DNA from: CAJQQY01 sp964564545
Lineage (GTDB): Bacteria; Bacteroidota; Bacteroidia; Chitinophagales; Saprospiraceae
Assembly (NCBI GenBank): GCA_964564545.1
Contig: CAZMBP010000054.1
Span: 1 to 64,000 of the forward strand
Direction of reading: 5' to 3'
DNA: 64,000 bases
Below the pieces are notes generated by a model. That model was not told where the DNA came from, ran no database searches, and worked only from the letters and a program-made list of their open reading frames with translations. Positions 1 through 7,813 of the stretch are shown here, one piece after another. Position numbers and translations under genes: made by a program. Position 1 is the stretch's first letter; every line of letters begins with the position of its first letter.

Positions 1-226
1 AACTGAAGAATTGAAAAATGTAAAGATTCCAACATTAGTTATGCATGGAGAGGAAGATTATGCAGTTGATAAATATGGTGGCATTCAGACAGCGAAATCG
101 ATAGAAAATGCAGAATTGGTTTTAATTCCTCAAATGGGACATATTCCATTTAACCATGAAATTTTAAAACAATTTGAGAACGAAATAATTCGATTTATAA
201 TTAAGAACAAAAAGTGCAGCAGCTAA
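1..226 (+). CDS. Alpha/beta hydrolase, C-terminal end (cut by window start)
   Basis: The reading frame is open from base 2, so the gene begins upstream of the window and only about 75 C-terminal residues are seen. The segment VMHGEEDYAV is the usual strand with the acid of the catalytic triad, and GHIPF carries the catalytic histidine, in the order and spacing of alpha/beta hydrolase C-termini (lipase, esterase or haloperoxidase-like). Substrate cannot be told. The stop codon lies inside the left arm of an attC-like site (219-286), as is common for integron cassette genes, so it is probably the last part of a gene cassette. Confidence 0.7.
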   Translation, partial: TEELKNVKIPTLVMHGEEDYAVDKYGGIQTAKSIENAELVLIPQMGHIPFNHEILKQFENEIIRFIIKNKKCSS

Positions 227-286
227 CAATGGCTATGACTTCCATACTCCTAACGTCGAACGGCGCATAGTCGAACTGTTAGCTGC
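219..286 (+). repeat. attC-like site 1
   Basis: A 68-bp imperfect palindrome bounded by a perfect 9-bp inverted repeat, GCAGCTAAC at 219-227 and GTTAGCTGC at 278-286. An inner pair CTATG/CATAG and unpaired bases give the layout of an integron attC site: two outer boxes ending in AAC and starting with GTT, inner boxes, small loop. It lies directly after one short gene and 31 bp before the next, all in the same direction. The outer boxes deviate from the RYYYAAC/GTTRRRY consensus at one base. That it recombines is inference. Confidence 0.5.
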
Positions 287-317
287 AAGCAAAATAAAAA
301 AATAAAAAATAGTTATT

Positions 318-911
318 ATGGCAACATGGAAAATTTTATGTAAAGTCTTGTATCCAAAAAAAGATGACAATTCTGTTTTTCCAGATTTGGAATTAAAAAA
401 AGATGAACTTCATTTTGAGGAAAATAGTGTAATAAAAATAAGAGCCTTTGCAGAAGAGTTAGCTGAAAAAGAATTCCAGAAAAGTTGCGGATATTATTTT
501 TATGCAATTGACAGAACTGATAAAAATACAGGAAAAGATTACTTCACTTACATCGAATCAAGAGAGTTTTTTCGACCAAATGAATTATTGGTTCAGTTTA
601 ACAATAAGCAAATGGAAGCTCTCAAGAATATCCAATCAGAAATTTTTAATCGTGTAATTATTCCTGAAGAAAGAGAAGAAGGTTCGTTGTCTCGATATTT
701 CCCAGACGGATATATTCGCAGAGCAACGGAAAAATCAGCATATATTCAAGAAGGTAGTCAAGGAAAGATATTACCCCATTCTACATTTAATGCATTGAAG
801 AATTTTTACGAAAGAATTACTCCGATTGAAATACGAATTTTAAATTTAGATGATGAAGCAACAGTTGATGATTACGACGAACTGCGTCAATACATTGCGA
901 AATTGAATTGA
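318..911 (+). CDS. Hypothetical protein in cassette-like unit
   Basis: I do not recognise this 197-residue protein. It has no signal peptide, membrane segment or cysteine pair and looks like a soluble, mixed alpha/beta protein rich in Glu, Lys and aromatic residues. The start ATG at 318 is the first in frame and follows an A/T-rich stretch directly after an attC-like site; a second attC-like site starts 18 bp after the stop. Gene plus downstream site therefore has the form of a single promoterless integron cassette. Function is unknown. Confidence 0.75.
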   Translation: MATWKILCKVLYPKKDDNSVFPDLELKKDELHFEENSVIKIRAFAEELAEKEFQKSCGYYFYAIDRTDKNTGKDYFTYIESREFFRPNELLVQFNNKQMEALKNIQSEIFNRVIIPEEREEGSLSRYFPDGYIRRATEKSAYIQEGSQGKILPHSTFNALKNFYERITPIEIRILNLDDEATVDDYDELRQYIAKLN

Positions 912-929
912 ATAAAAAAGAAGCCAGCA

Positions 930-996
930 GCTAACAAAGTATATGTGTTCATGTCGAGCAAAAGCTCGCCACGCCACATATACGAGACCGTTGTGC
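930..996 (+). repeat. attC-like site 2
   Basis: A 67-bp palindromic site. From the outside inwards: GCTAACAA at 930-937 and CGTTGTGC at 989-996; a perfect 9-bp pair GTATATGTG (939-947) and CACATATAC (975-983); and a small terminal hairpin CGAGC (955-959) with GCTCG (964-968). Outer box, spacer, inner box and loop follow the plan of integron attC sites, with unpaired bases on one arm (GAGAC at 984-988). It separates two genes of the same orientation. It is the clearest of the sites in this window. Confidence 0.6.
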
Positions 997-1022
997 TTCA
1001 TTAAGAGAAACTAAAATAACCA

Positions 1023-1784
1023 ATGATAAAATTCTTTAGAAAAATCCGTCAAAAACTGTTGTCTGAAGACAAATTCAACAAATATTTGCTTTATGCTATT
1101 GGAGAAATATCATTAATTATGATAGGTATACTGTTGGCATTACAAATAAACAATTGGAATGAAAACAGGAAACTCAATCTTAAAAAGGAAGATTTGATAT
1201 TGAACTTAATAGATGAGTTCAAAGAGAATAGCGAACAATTAGGTGCTTTAACTAAAGAAAACAATAATACTATCCAAAATATGGATTTGTTTTTTAAGAA
1301 TGCCTATACATCGACTATATCTATTTCTGTCGATTCATTAAAATCCTTGGCGCAGGCCTTTGCTATGGGTCAAAATTATTCACCTGAACTAGGATTTCTT
1401 GAAGAAGCAAAATCCAACGGAAATTTGAATCTAATTAAAAACAGGAATCTTCTAAAGGCATTTACGAATTTCGAGACGCATTATGAGCTTTATTTAACGT
1501 TCAATGAGCAATATTTTCGTTCCTTTTATCAAGGCTCCATTTGGGAATTCAGAAAATCAGTTGGTTCGATTACTAGTTTAATGAATTTTGATTTTGGCGA
1601 TTATAAAAATCCGATTCACAAAGACCTTGAACAAAAAGCCTATATTGAATTAGTTAATTCAAACTTGACGACTGCATTATTAGAGAATCAATATCTCTTA
1701 ATTTTTGGAGTGAATTACCATTTAAAAAAAATGGTTGTAGCTAGTGATGAAATAGTCGAAATTCTAAGTGAAATGAAAAAATAA
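1023..1784 (+). CDS. DUF6090 family membrane-anchored protein
   Basis: The N-terminus (FFRKIRQKLL, then KYLLYAIGEI and a hydrophobic stretch ending in ALQINNWNE, about residues 3-52) is the hallmark of the DUF6090 family, which is abundant in Bacteroidota. It has one N-terminal membrane segment at about residues 23-40 and then a mainly helical soluble part of about 200 residues, consistent with a single-pass inner-membrane protein. Function of the family is unknown. It sits between attC-like sites, as expected for a cassette gene; a broken copy of the same family lies at 13432-13520. Confidence 0.85.
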   Translation: MIKFFRKIRQKLLSEDKFNKYLLYAIGEISLIMIGILLALQINNWNENRKLNLKKEDLILNLIDEFKENSEQLGALTKENNNTIQNMDLFFKNAYTSTISISVDSLKSLAQAFAMGQNYSPELGFLEEAKSNGNLNLIKNRNLLKAFTNFETHYELYLTFNEQYFRSFYQGSIWEFRKSVGSITSLMNFDFGDYKNPIHKDLEQKAYIELVNSNLTTALLENQYLLIFGVNYHLKKMVVASDEIVEILSEMKK

Positions 1785-1790
1785 CGAAAG

Positions 1791-1816
1791 GCTAACAAAA
1801 TGTTCATGAGGACTCT
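1791..1816 (+). repeat. Left half of attC-like site 3
   Basis: GGCTAACA at 1790-1797 followed by TTCATGAGG matches the left arm of site 2 (GCTAACA, then TTCATGTCG). The right arm is not found next to it but about 1 kb further on (2781-2808), beyond a decayed IS110-type transposase. I infer that the site was split by an insertion. Confidence 0.4.
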
Positions 1817-1993
1817 ATCATAAAAAAGTATTGTTATATATGCTTTTTGACCTATTCAAATATCTCATCTTGATTTTAGACAAAAAATATGATGCCTCTA
1901 TTTTGAATTAAGGCTTTAACAGATTTCTCCTAGAATATTTATTAGAATAATTGTTTAACTTTTGTAGTCTCCTATGAGCAGTCCAATCATCTC

Positions 1994-2674
1994 CTAAAGG
2001 GTTGGCCGAAGACTCTTTGTAATGCTTAGAAATGTCGTTTGGCACAGTCTCGCATCCCTCCCTCGAATATATTCTAACATACTCATCTGTAAACGCAAAG
2101 TCTTAGTCCCTTCTTCTGTTTCCAATTCCAATGTCCATATCCAATTTCGCATTCGTTCATTCCACTTTGACGAATCTATTTCTTTTGGAATTGTTTTGTT
2201 ATAAAACAGAAGTGTAGATTTAATCCTACACTTTTGGCGGACTAAATCTTTTCGCATTTGTTTTCGAAATCGAATTAATGATCTGGCTTCTTATAGAGAT
2301 TTTGATGGAATATGAATTCCTTTAAATTGCCCCCTTCGAAGAGAGATGGCTATTTTTCTAGCATCTCTTTGGTACGTTGTAAATTCTGATTCTTTGTTCG
2401 TCGTTGGAATATCAGCTAGATGTACAACTAGGCATTTGATACTAGCTGAAGTCAAATATTCTCGTAATGAAAAACCAGAAAAACCAGCTTCGTAAGCAGA
2501 TATAATTTCTGCGCTAGGAAATTTTTCTTCAAGGTAATTTTCTAACTTCTCGGCTGATGAAGTTTGGTTGAAGGGTCGATAGTTCGTATGTTCTGTGCAT
2601 GCGACCATCGTCCATTGGGTTTTATGTACGTCTATTCCTACAAATATTTTTTCTCCTTTAAAATTTATTTTTTC
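1994..2674 (-). pseudogene. IS110-family transposase, decayed
   Basis: Read on the minus strand, the frame opens with FVGIDVHKTQW (about 2645-2613), the conserved DEDD N-terminus of IS110-family transposases, and continues with YEAGFSGFSLREYL, VHLADIPTTNKE and DARKIAISLRRG. An in-frame TAA at 2291-2293 interrupts it after HIPSKSL; the same frame then continues with EARSLIRFRKQMRKDLVRQK. No intact ATG precedes the first block, and the C-terminal catalytic domain of the family is missing below 1994. IS110 elements usually lack inverted repeats, so the element's ends are not defined here. Confidence 0.8.
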
Positions 2675-2780
2675 CTATTTTGTGTAGTAATCATAATGAG
2701 TCTCATTATTAAAAGTGAAATAATGATAATGTCACATTTAAGATAAGGCTCATTTTTTATACATAGGGTCTATGCACTCT

Positions 2781-2808
2781 CACGCCATTTATGCGGGACG
2801 TTAATGAC
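2781..2808 (+). repeat. Right half of attC-like site 3
   Basis: CACGCCATTTATGC followed by GGGACGTTAATG aligns base for base with the right arm of site 2 (CACGCCACATATAC, GAGACCGTTGTG). It lies 39 bp before the start of the next cassette-like gene. Together with 1791-1816 it would form one site split by the IS110-type insertion. Confidence 0.4.
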
Positions 2809-2846
2809 AACTATAATGGAAACTCAAGACATTGAACAAAAAGACA

Positions 2847-3893
2847 ATGAAATTAAACATACTTATCTTTTTAAGCAGCATCCTGATACTTCTGACTTCG
2901 TGCAACGGACAATCAACTTCTAATACTTCCGACAAGATGCTAAAAATAAGTGTTGGCGATATCGTAAATGAACTTGGAAGTAGCATCATGGTCGTTTATC
3001 AAGACACAAAGAATATTTATTGGTTTGGAAGTTGGGAAACGGGAGTGTATAGATATGATGGAAAGACCATGATTAATTTTACCACCAAGCATGGTTTGCC
3101 AAACAATAGAGTTGATGAAATAAAAGAAGATAAATCTGGCAATATATACTTCACCAGTTGTCACCCAAACTCTACAATAGCTAAGTTTGACGGAAAAACA
3201 TTTACGACATTATCGGTAATCTCTAGTAATGATTGGAAACTTAACACCACAGATATATGGTTTAAGCATTCTTATCAAAATGAGAAAGTATATCGATATG
3301 ACGGTATTTCTTTACATGAATTGCAGTTACCTAAACCACCAAACTTCTCCAATCCTTTTGAAATCTACAGCATTTATAAAGACACGAAAGGAAACATTTG
3401 GTTTGGCACGAACCCTGTTGGAGTTTGCCGATACGATGGACAATCATTTAAATGGATTACAGAAGAGGATGTGACAGAATTTCGCAACGAAGGTGCTAAC
3501 GGAGTGCGTTCAATTACAGAAGACAAAAATGGCGACTTTTGGTTCAACACCGAATATCGTTATAGGGTTTATGACAGTACAACTTTAAAAAACGATAAAT
3601 TTTATACAAGACATGAAAGTATTGGAGGTTTAGATGGGAAAAAGGATAGCGATTTGGACGAGTATCTATCAACTGTAAGAGACAACGATAATAATTTGTG
3701 GTTTGTTACCTATCGTAGTGGTGTTTGGAAATATGATGAAACGAAAATTACTCATTATGTAGTTCAAGATAATTCAAAAGACATTACTTTATTCAGCATT
3801 TACAAAGACAACAATGGAGACCTTTGGCTTGGAACACACGAAAATGGAGTATACAAATTCAACGGACAAACATTTGAAAGATTTAAACCATGA
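2847..3893 (+). CDS. Two-component-regulator-propeller lipoprotein
   Basis: ATG at 2847 is chosen over the upstream TTG at 2832 because it gives a clean lipoprotein signal, MKLNILIFLSSILILLTSC, with the lipobox cysteine at residue 19. The mature part of about 330 residues has repeats of the Reg_prop type, for example YWFGSWETGVYRYDGK, IWFGTNPVGVCRYDGQ and LWLGTHENGVYKFNGQ, each with a W-[FL]-G-x(4)-G-[VL]-x-[RK]-[YF] core, so it should fold as a beta-propeller on the cell surface or in the periplasm. There is no kinase or regulator domain attached. Likely a sensor or scaffold; ligand unknown. It is the last gene of the cassette-like array. Confidence 0.8.
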   Translation: MKLNILIFLSSILILLTSCNGQSTSNTSDKMLKISVGDIVNELGSSIMVVYQDTKNIYWFGSWETGVYRYDGKTMINFTTKHGLPNNRVDEIKEDKSGNIYFTSCHPNSTIAKFDGKTFTTLSVISSNDWKLNTTDIWFKHSYQNEKVYRYDGISLHELQLPKPPNFSNPFEIYSIYKDTKGNIWFGTNPVGVCRYDGQSFKWITEEDVTEFRNEGANGVRSITEDKNGDFWFNTEYRYRVYDSTTLKNDKFYTRHESIGGLDGKKDSDLDEYLSTVRDNDNNLWFVTYRSGVWKYDETKITHYVVQDNSKDITLFSIYKDNNGDLWLGTHENGVYKFNGQTFERFKP

Positions 3894-3900
3894 AAAAATA

Positions 3901-3937
3901 TTCGAAATTTAATTTTTCCAAAAACTAATTTTTTAAT
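3901..3937. repeat. 37-bp dispersed repeat, copy A
   Basis: This intergenic stretch matches 8263-8299 at 34 of 37 bases, the last 24 (3914-3937) exactly. It lies right after the last cassette-like gene. A weaker relative begins near 13330. It is very A/T-rich, so chance similarity is partly possible, but a 24-base identity in one window is unlikely by chance. Confidence 0.5.
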
Positions 3938-3962
3938 GTGAATCTTGAATTTTCTCAAGTAA

Positions 3963-5063
3963 CTATATTGTAAAAAATCTAATTATTTGTTGGGTATTGC
4001 TAATCTGTTTACTTGTTTTTTGGTCTAACAAATTATTCAGATTATTACCGGCAGCATCCTCTAGACGGTTATCCATTATGATGTGATACGTTCCTTTTTT
4101 CCACGTTTTTTCAGGAACGAATTGTATGATTTTTTCGTCTTCAGATGTTTGCCAATATCCAGCTATCACCTTCTCATTTTCATCCTTAATTTGAATCATA
4201 GATTGAATTAAGGCATGGTCTATTATTCTATCAAAATGAATACTTAATATCTCCTCGCTATCTGCTTCAGGTTTCTGGATTTCTAATTCATCAACTTCTA
4301 TTTTTTGGCGATATGCTTTACCGATTAAAAATTCTTTCGTTGTATTTATAGATAATTCTTGTCCATACACATCTTGCCAAGCACCCGATATGACTAATTG
4401 ATATTGCTTACCCTCAAGCAAAGCAGGTCCAAGTTCCATGTTTGTGGAAACACCTCTTTTGATACGTCCCGGGTCAAATAATATCGTTAGTCGTTTTCCA
4501 TCAGGACTCCATAACTCTTGTTTAAATTCCATAAAAGCATGTTTGTCAATATTCCCTGAGGCATCTATCAGTTGTACATGTTTCAATGCCTGTCCTTTTT
4601 TCATAGGCGTATTGAAATACAGGTAAAACCTTAACAAGTTTTCTGGCAATTCATTAGCTGATGGAAATATGCTGACGACTTCTGCTTTATCGACAACTTC
4701 CTTTTTTCCGACCTGAAATGATTGATAGGAATATCTGCTATCAGTATCCGTCTTTTTTGTTCTGACGACATAAGTCATTCCTTTTTCAAAAGGGAAATAT
4801 GGAGCAAAAAATAAATAATCACCCTCGATTCTATATCGTCCTTGAACAGCATTTGAACTATATTCCTCTCTATCATTTTTTACAAAAACAGATAAGTAGT
4901 CATCACCCATTTTTTCAATATTGAAATTTGGAAAAGTAGAAATATCAAGTCGAACTTTTCCGGTTATTTCATTCGGTAAAATAAGTGAAGGAGCAGTTTG
5001 TGATAGTACTTCTAAGTGAGAAATCATCATAATGAAAACGATTAAAAAAATGTGAACTTTCAA
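3963..5063 (-). CDS. Secreted protein with Ig-like (SbsA-type) domains
   Basis: A 366-residue protein with an N-terminal signal peptide (hydrophobic residues 4-20, then SQTAPS). Two blocks look like SbsA/Big_5-type Ig-like domains: VVSIFPSANELPENLLRFYL followed by FNTPMKKG, and LSIHFDRIIDHALI with FVPEKTWKKGTYHIIMDN and LEDAAGNNL, the typical ends of such domains. There are no catalytic motifs and no type IX sorting tail. It is probably a periplasmic or exported structural protein. It points in the same direction as the propeller-like pair upstream but is separated from it by a 99-bp mobile-type element. Confidence 0.65.
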   Translation of the reverse strand: MKVHIFLIVFIMMISHLEVLSQTAPSLILPNEITGKVRLDISTFPNFNIEKMGDDYLSVFVKNDREEYSSNAVQGRYRIEGDYLFFAPYFPFEKGMTYVVRTKKTDTDSRYSYQSFQVGKKEVVDKAEVVSIFPSANELPENLLRFYLYFNTPMKKGQALKHVQLIDASGNIDKHAFMEFKQELWSPDGKRLTILFDPGRIKRGVSTNMELGPALLEGKQYQLVISGAWQDVYGQELSINTTKEFLIGKAYRQKIEVDELEIQKPEADSEEILSIHFDRIIDHALIQSMIQIKDENEKVIAGYWQTSEDEKIIQFVPEKTWKKGTYHIIMDNRLEDAAGNNLNNLLDQKTSKQISNTQQIIRFFTI

Positions 5064-5146
5064 TACAAATTATTTTTGTTGGTCTGAAAAAAAATTACAG
5101 AAGCTTAATCAATTTCTAATTTAAAAATCACTTGTACTGTACTAAA

Positions 5147-5245
5147 CAGGCTGACCGACAGTAATAAAATTTATTACTTCGAAAACTCATAATCAGAGAT
5201 TTATTAAATAAGACTAAAATAATAATTTAGTTCTCGGTCAGCCTG
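5147..5245. mobile_element. Candidate MITE, 99 bp
   Basis: Perfect 12-bp terminal inverted repeats CAGGCTGACCGA (5147-5158) and TCGGTCAGCCTG (5234-5245) are flanked on both sides by the same four bases, TAAA (5143-5146 and 5246-5249), which reads as a target-site duplication. The inside (75 bp) has no coding capacity and includes a near-palindrome GTAATAAAATTTATTAC. This is the form of a non-autonomous miniature element. As an alternative it may act as a hairpin terminator for the gene ending at 5268. Confidence 0.55.
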
Positions 5246-5267
5246 TAAAGCAACAGTAAAAGTCAAA

Positions 5268-6428
5268 TTATTCCTTATTTTCAACTGGAATATCCCATTC
5301 ACCAATGATACTATGCATTTTGAATGGAAACTTAGTGAAAACTGTCTCTAAATCCAAGCTACCCGTTTCAGCATCTCTATTCAATGAGACAAACTGATTT
5401 TCATTCAATAAATCGATGTGAAGAGAAGCTCCAGTAAACATGACCGGTTTGCCCATAGGACCAAAAGGCATCAATGGATGTAAATCTACTTTCGCACCTC
5501 TTTCAAAGTCTTTTTCCGTAACGACTTTTGCATTATGAATTCCACTTAATGGAATTACCAACGGACTTCTACTTTTATTGGTGACAAATAGCATTTCTTC
5601 ACCGTTCAAATTAAAAGAAATCATATCAACAGGTTGTCCATTACCCATATCACCGATGGTTCGGGCTTTGACTTTTGCATCATCCTTTAATTCATCCAGA
5701 GGAATCAATACCATAGGACTACAAGTGTAGCCAGCAATTAATTGGTCAATGCCATTAATTTCTTTCACTATCATGGTTCGAATAGGTGCACGAGATTCGT
5801 ACCTATCATGAGTAATGTGATACATCTCAATATTGCTGATACTTTCTTTTCCATTAAAAGAATAAGACATTCTTCGCAGTACCGAACAGAACTCTTCATT
5901 ATTGATACCTGCGACAAATAACTCGCCTTTGTGATATTCCATTGATACAATAGAAAGCATTCGTAATGAACGTTTCGATTTTGCAATTTCCTTTTTTGTA
6001 GGAGCAGAACCTGTACCACGCAACGCTACTCGTCTATTACTGTCGGGTAGGTTATCTAGTGCTTGAGCCGTGATTTCAAGCGTAGATAAATCCACATTGT
6101 GTATACGATTTTCTGCATCTACTTTTATCAAACTAGGGAAAGCTTCCACACCATGCCCACGAGTTACAGACAGATATACTTCTCCACTTACAGGGTGTAC
6201 AGCTATATCATTAATCTGAACGCTACTTTGAGCCGTTCCTAAAACAGCAGCTACTTGAGCATCTATGTTGTAAACATTAATCTCAAATTGATCTGCTGTT
6301 TTACTTTCTGTCGTCAAGTCAATGGCAATAATATTTCCTGCTATATTGTCGCCAATAAAAAGTATGCCTTCATCACTAAACTCTAATACACCAAGTGATT
6401 TGATTTGACTTACATTATTAGTTGTCAT
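5268..6428 (-). CDS. Propeller-like protein, paralogue 2 (no signal peptide)
   Basis: A 386-residue protein that is a close paralogue of its upstream neighbour through its whole length: shared blocks include SDEG-[IT]-LF-[IV]-GDNIAG, YLSVTRGHGVEA, MEYHKGELFVAG, and IGDMGNGQP. The repeated short beta motifs and HP-x-SGE-x-YL pattern suggest a beta-propeller fold; I know no named function. It starts with MTTNNVSQIKSLGVLEFS and lacks the signal peptide of its paralogue. Its ATG overlaps the neighbour's stop by one base (TAATG), so the two are translationally coupled. Either a cytoplasmic partner or a copy that lost its leader. Confidence 0.75.
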   Translation of the reverse strand: MTTNNVSQIKSLGVLEFSDEGILFIGDNIAGNIIAIDLTTESKTADQFEINVYNIDAQVAAVLGTAQSSVQINDIAVHPVSGEVYLSVTRGHGVEAFPSLIKVDAENRIHNVDLSTLEITAQALDNLPDSNRRVALRGTGSAPTKKEIAKSKRSLRMLSIVSMEYHKGELFVAGINNEEFCSVLRRMSYSFNGKESISNIEMYHITHDRYESRAPIRTMIVKEINGIDQLIAGYTCSPMVLIPLDELKDDAKVKARTIGDMGNGQPVDMISFNLNGEEMLFVTNKSRSPLVIPLSGIHNAKVVTEKDFERGAKVDLHPLMPFGPMGKPVMFTGASLHIDLLNENQFVSLNRDAETGSLDLETVFTKFPFKMHSIIGEWDIPVENKE

Positions 6429-7654
6429 TATTTACCTTTTTGTGTGGGAAATTTATAGCTCGGAAAATCAAATTCAGCAGCATCAATGTTGTGCATTTGA
6501 AATGGAGCCATTGTCGCCACCGTTTCTATATCTAAACTCCCCGTTGGAGCATCTCTATTCAAGGACACAAACTGACTTTCATTTAGTAAATCAATTTGAA
6601 GAGAAGCACCCACGAACATGATAGGTTTTCCCATAGGACCATAAGGCATTATAGGATGTATATCCAATTTACCACCTCTCTCAAAATCTTTATCTGTAAC
6701 GACTTTAGCGTTATTCAATCCTTTCAATGGTATTAATTGAGGTGCTCGACCCTTATTGGTTACAAATAACATTTCTTTTCCCATTAGATTAAAAGCAACC
6801 ATGTCAAGAGGTTGTCCATTACCCATATCGCCAAGCGTTCTGGCTTTGACTTTCGCTCCATCTTTTAATTCCGTCAATGGAATTAAGACCAAAGGACTAC
6901 AAGTGTAGGCAGCCACTATTTGGTCTATACCATCAATATTTTTGATTTGCATAGAGCGAATAGGTGCACGGCTTTCATACTGGTCGTGTACAATGTGGTA
7001 CATTTCAATATTACTGATACTTTCTTTTCCATTAAAAGGGTAAGGCATTCTGCGTAATACAGAACTAAATTCTTCATTGCTTACTCCCGCTACAAAAAGC
7101 TCTCCTTTGTGATATTCCATATCCATTATTGAATACATACGCAAAGGACGTTTTGCTTTATTAATTTCCTTTACCGTAGGTGGTGCCATCATGGTACCAC
7201 GAGGTCTAAATTGCTTACTGATATCAGGCACCTTACTCAATGTTTGAGAAGTAAATTTAACGGAAGCTAAATCTACATTAACCAACTTGCTTTCAGCATC
7301 TATTTTTATCAAGGCAGGCATTGCTTCTACACCATGTCCTCGGGTGACAGAAAGATAGGTTTCACCACTCTTAGGATGTACTGCTAAATCATTGATTTGT
7401 ATGCTTTGGGTAGCCGAACCCAAAATAGCAGCTACTTGAACATCAACGTTGTATACATTGACTTCAAATTTTTCTTTTGCTCGAGTTTCAGTACTTAAAT
7501 CAATAGCATGAATTGCCCCTGCAATATTGTCGCCGACAAAGAGCGTCCCTTCATCACTAAACTCTAATGCTCCAATAGATTTCATTTGTTGAGCATTTGC
7601 TAAAAAAGTACCCATTATTAGGGCACACAATGTTACGATTGTTTTTAAATTCAT
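6428..7654 (-). CDS. Secreted propeller-like protein, paralogue 1
   Basis: A 408-residue protein with a signal peptide (residues 1-21, ending ANAQQ) and a body nearly co-linear with the next gene. No catalytic motif is recognised; beta-propeller fold is inferred from repeating blocks such as LEFSDEGTLFVGDNIAG, DLAVHPKSGETYLSV and NEEFSSVLRRM. It is the first gene of a two-gene operon and is read divergently from an HxlR regulator 160 bp away. The spacer has a -7 box on this strand at 7690-7697 and two palindromic operators, so control by the regulator is likely. Confidence 0.75.
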   Translation of the reverse strand: MNLKTIVTLCALIMGTFLANAQQMKSIGALEFSDEGTLFVGDNIAGAIHAIDLSTETRAKEKFEVNVYNVDVQVAAILGSATQSIQINDLAVHPKSGETYLSVTRGHGVEAMPALIKIDAESKLVNVDLASVKFTSQTLSKVPDISKQFRPRGTMMAPPTVKEINKAKRPLRMYSIMDMEYHKGELFVAGVSNEEFSSVLRRMPYPFNGKESISNIEMYHIVHDQYESRAPIRSMQIKNIDGIDQIVAAYTCSPLVLIPLTELKDGAKVKARTLGDMGNGQPLDMVAFNLMGKEMLFVTNKGRAPQLIPLKGLNNAKVVTDKDFERGGKLDIHPIMPYGPMGKPIMFVGASLQIDLLNESQFVSLNRDAPTGSLDIETVATMAPFQMHNIDAAEFDFPSYKFPTQKGK

Positions 7655-7689
7655 TAGTTAGAATATTTATTTTATTAATAATTGTTACA

Positions 7690-7697
7690 CAAAGTTA
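7690..7697 (-). promoter_or_regulatory. -7 box for the propeller-like pair
   Basis: Minus-strand TAACTTTG fits the Bacteroidota -7 consensus TAnnTTTG and lies 36 bp before the ATG of the secreted propeller-like gene. No clear -33 TTG is seen. Confidence 0.5.
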
Positions 7698-7708
7698 CTT
7701 TTGTTTGT

Positions 7709-7716
7709 TACTTTTG
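7709..7716 (+). promoter_or_regulatory. -7 box for the HxlR regulator
   Basis: Plus-strand TACTTTTG fits TAnnTTTG; an identical box at 7696-7703 lies 13 bp upstream in a direct repeat GTTACTTTTGT (7694-7704 and 7707-7717). Transcription from 7709-7716 would run through both operators before reaching the regulator, which fits autoregulation. Confidence 0.4.
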
Positions 7717-7749
7717 TATACTATTGAATTGATATTTCATAAAAAAGTG

Positions 7750-7789
7750 GTTACCAAGCGGTAACAAAAATTAGTTACCTCTAGGTAAC
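7750..7789. promoter_or_regulatory. Twin palindromic operators, probable HxlR sites
   Basis: Two copies of the palindrome GTTACC-N4-GGTAAC occur at 7750-7765 and 7774-7789, with starts 24 bp apart. HxlR-family dimers bind short palindromes next to their own gene, and this pair lies in the spacer between the regulator and the divergent propeller-like operon. Further GTTAC half-sites occur at 7684, 7694 and 7707. Binding by the neighbouring regulator is inferred from position. Confidence 0.65.
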
Positions 7790-7813
7790 ATGGATTGAAA
7801 AAAATAATTGAGT

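Noticed and set aside
2022..2204. Plus-strand 60-codon frame inside the transposase remnant
   Set aside because: It is antisense to the decayed IS110 transposase and has no recognisable motif.
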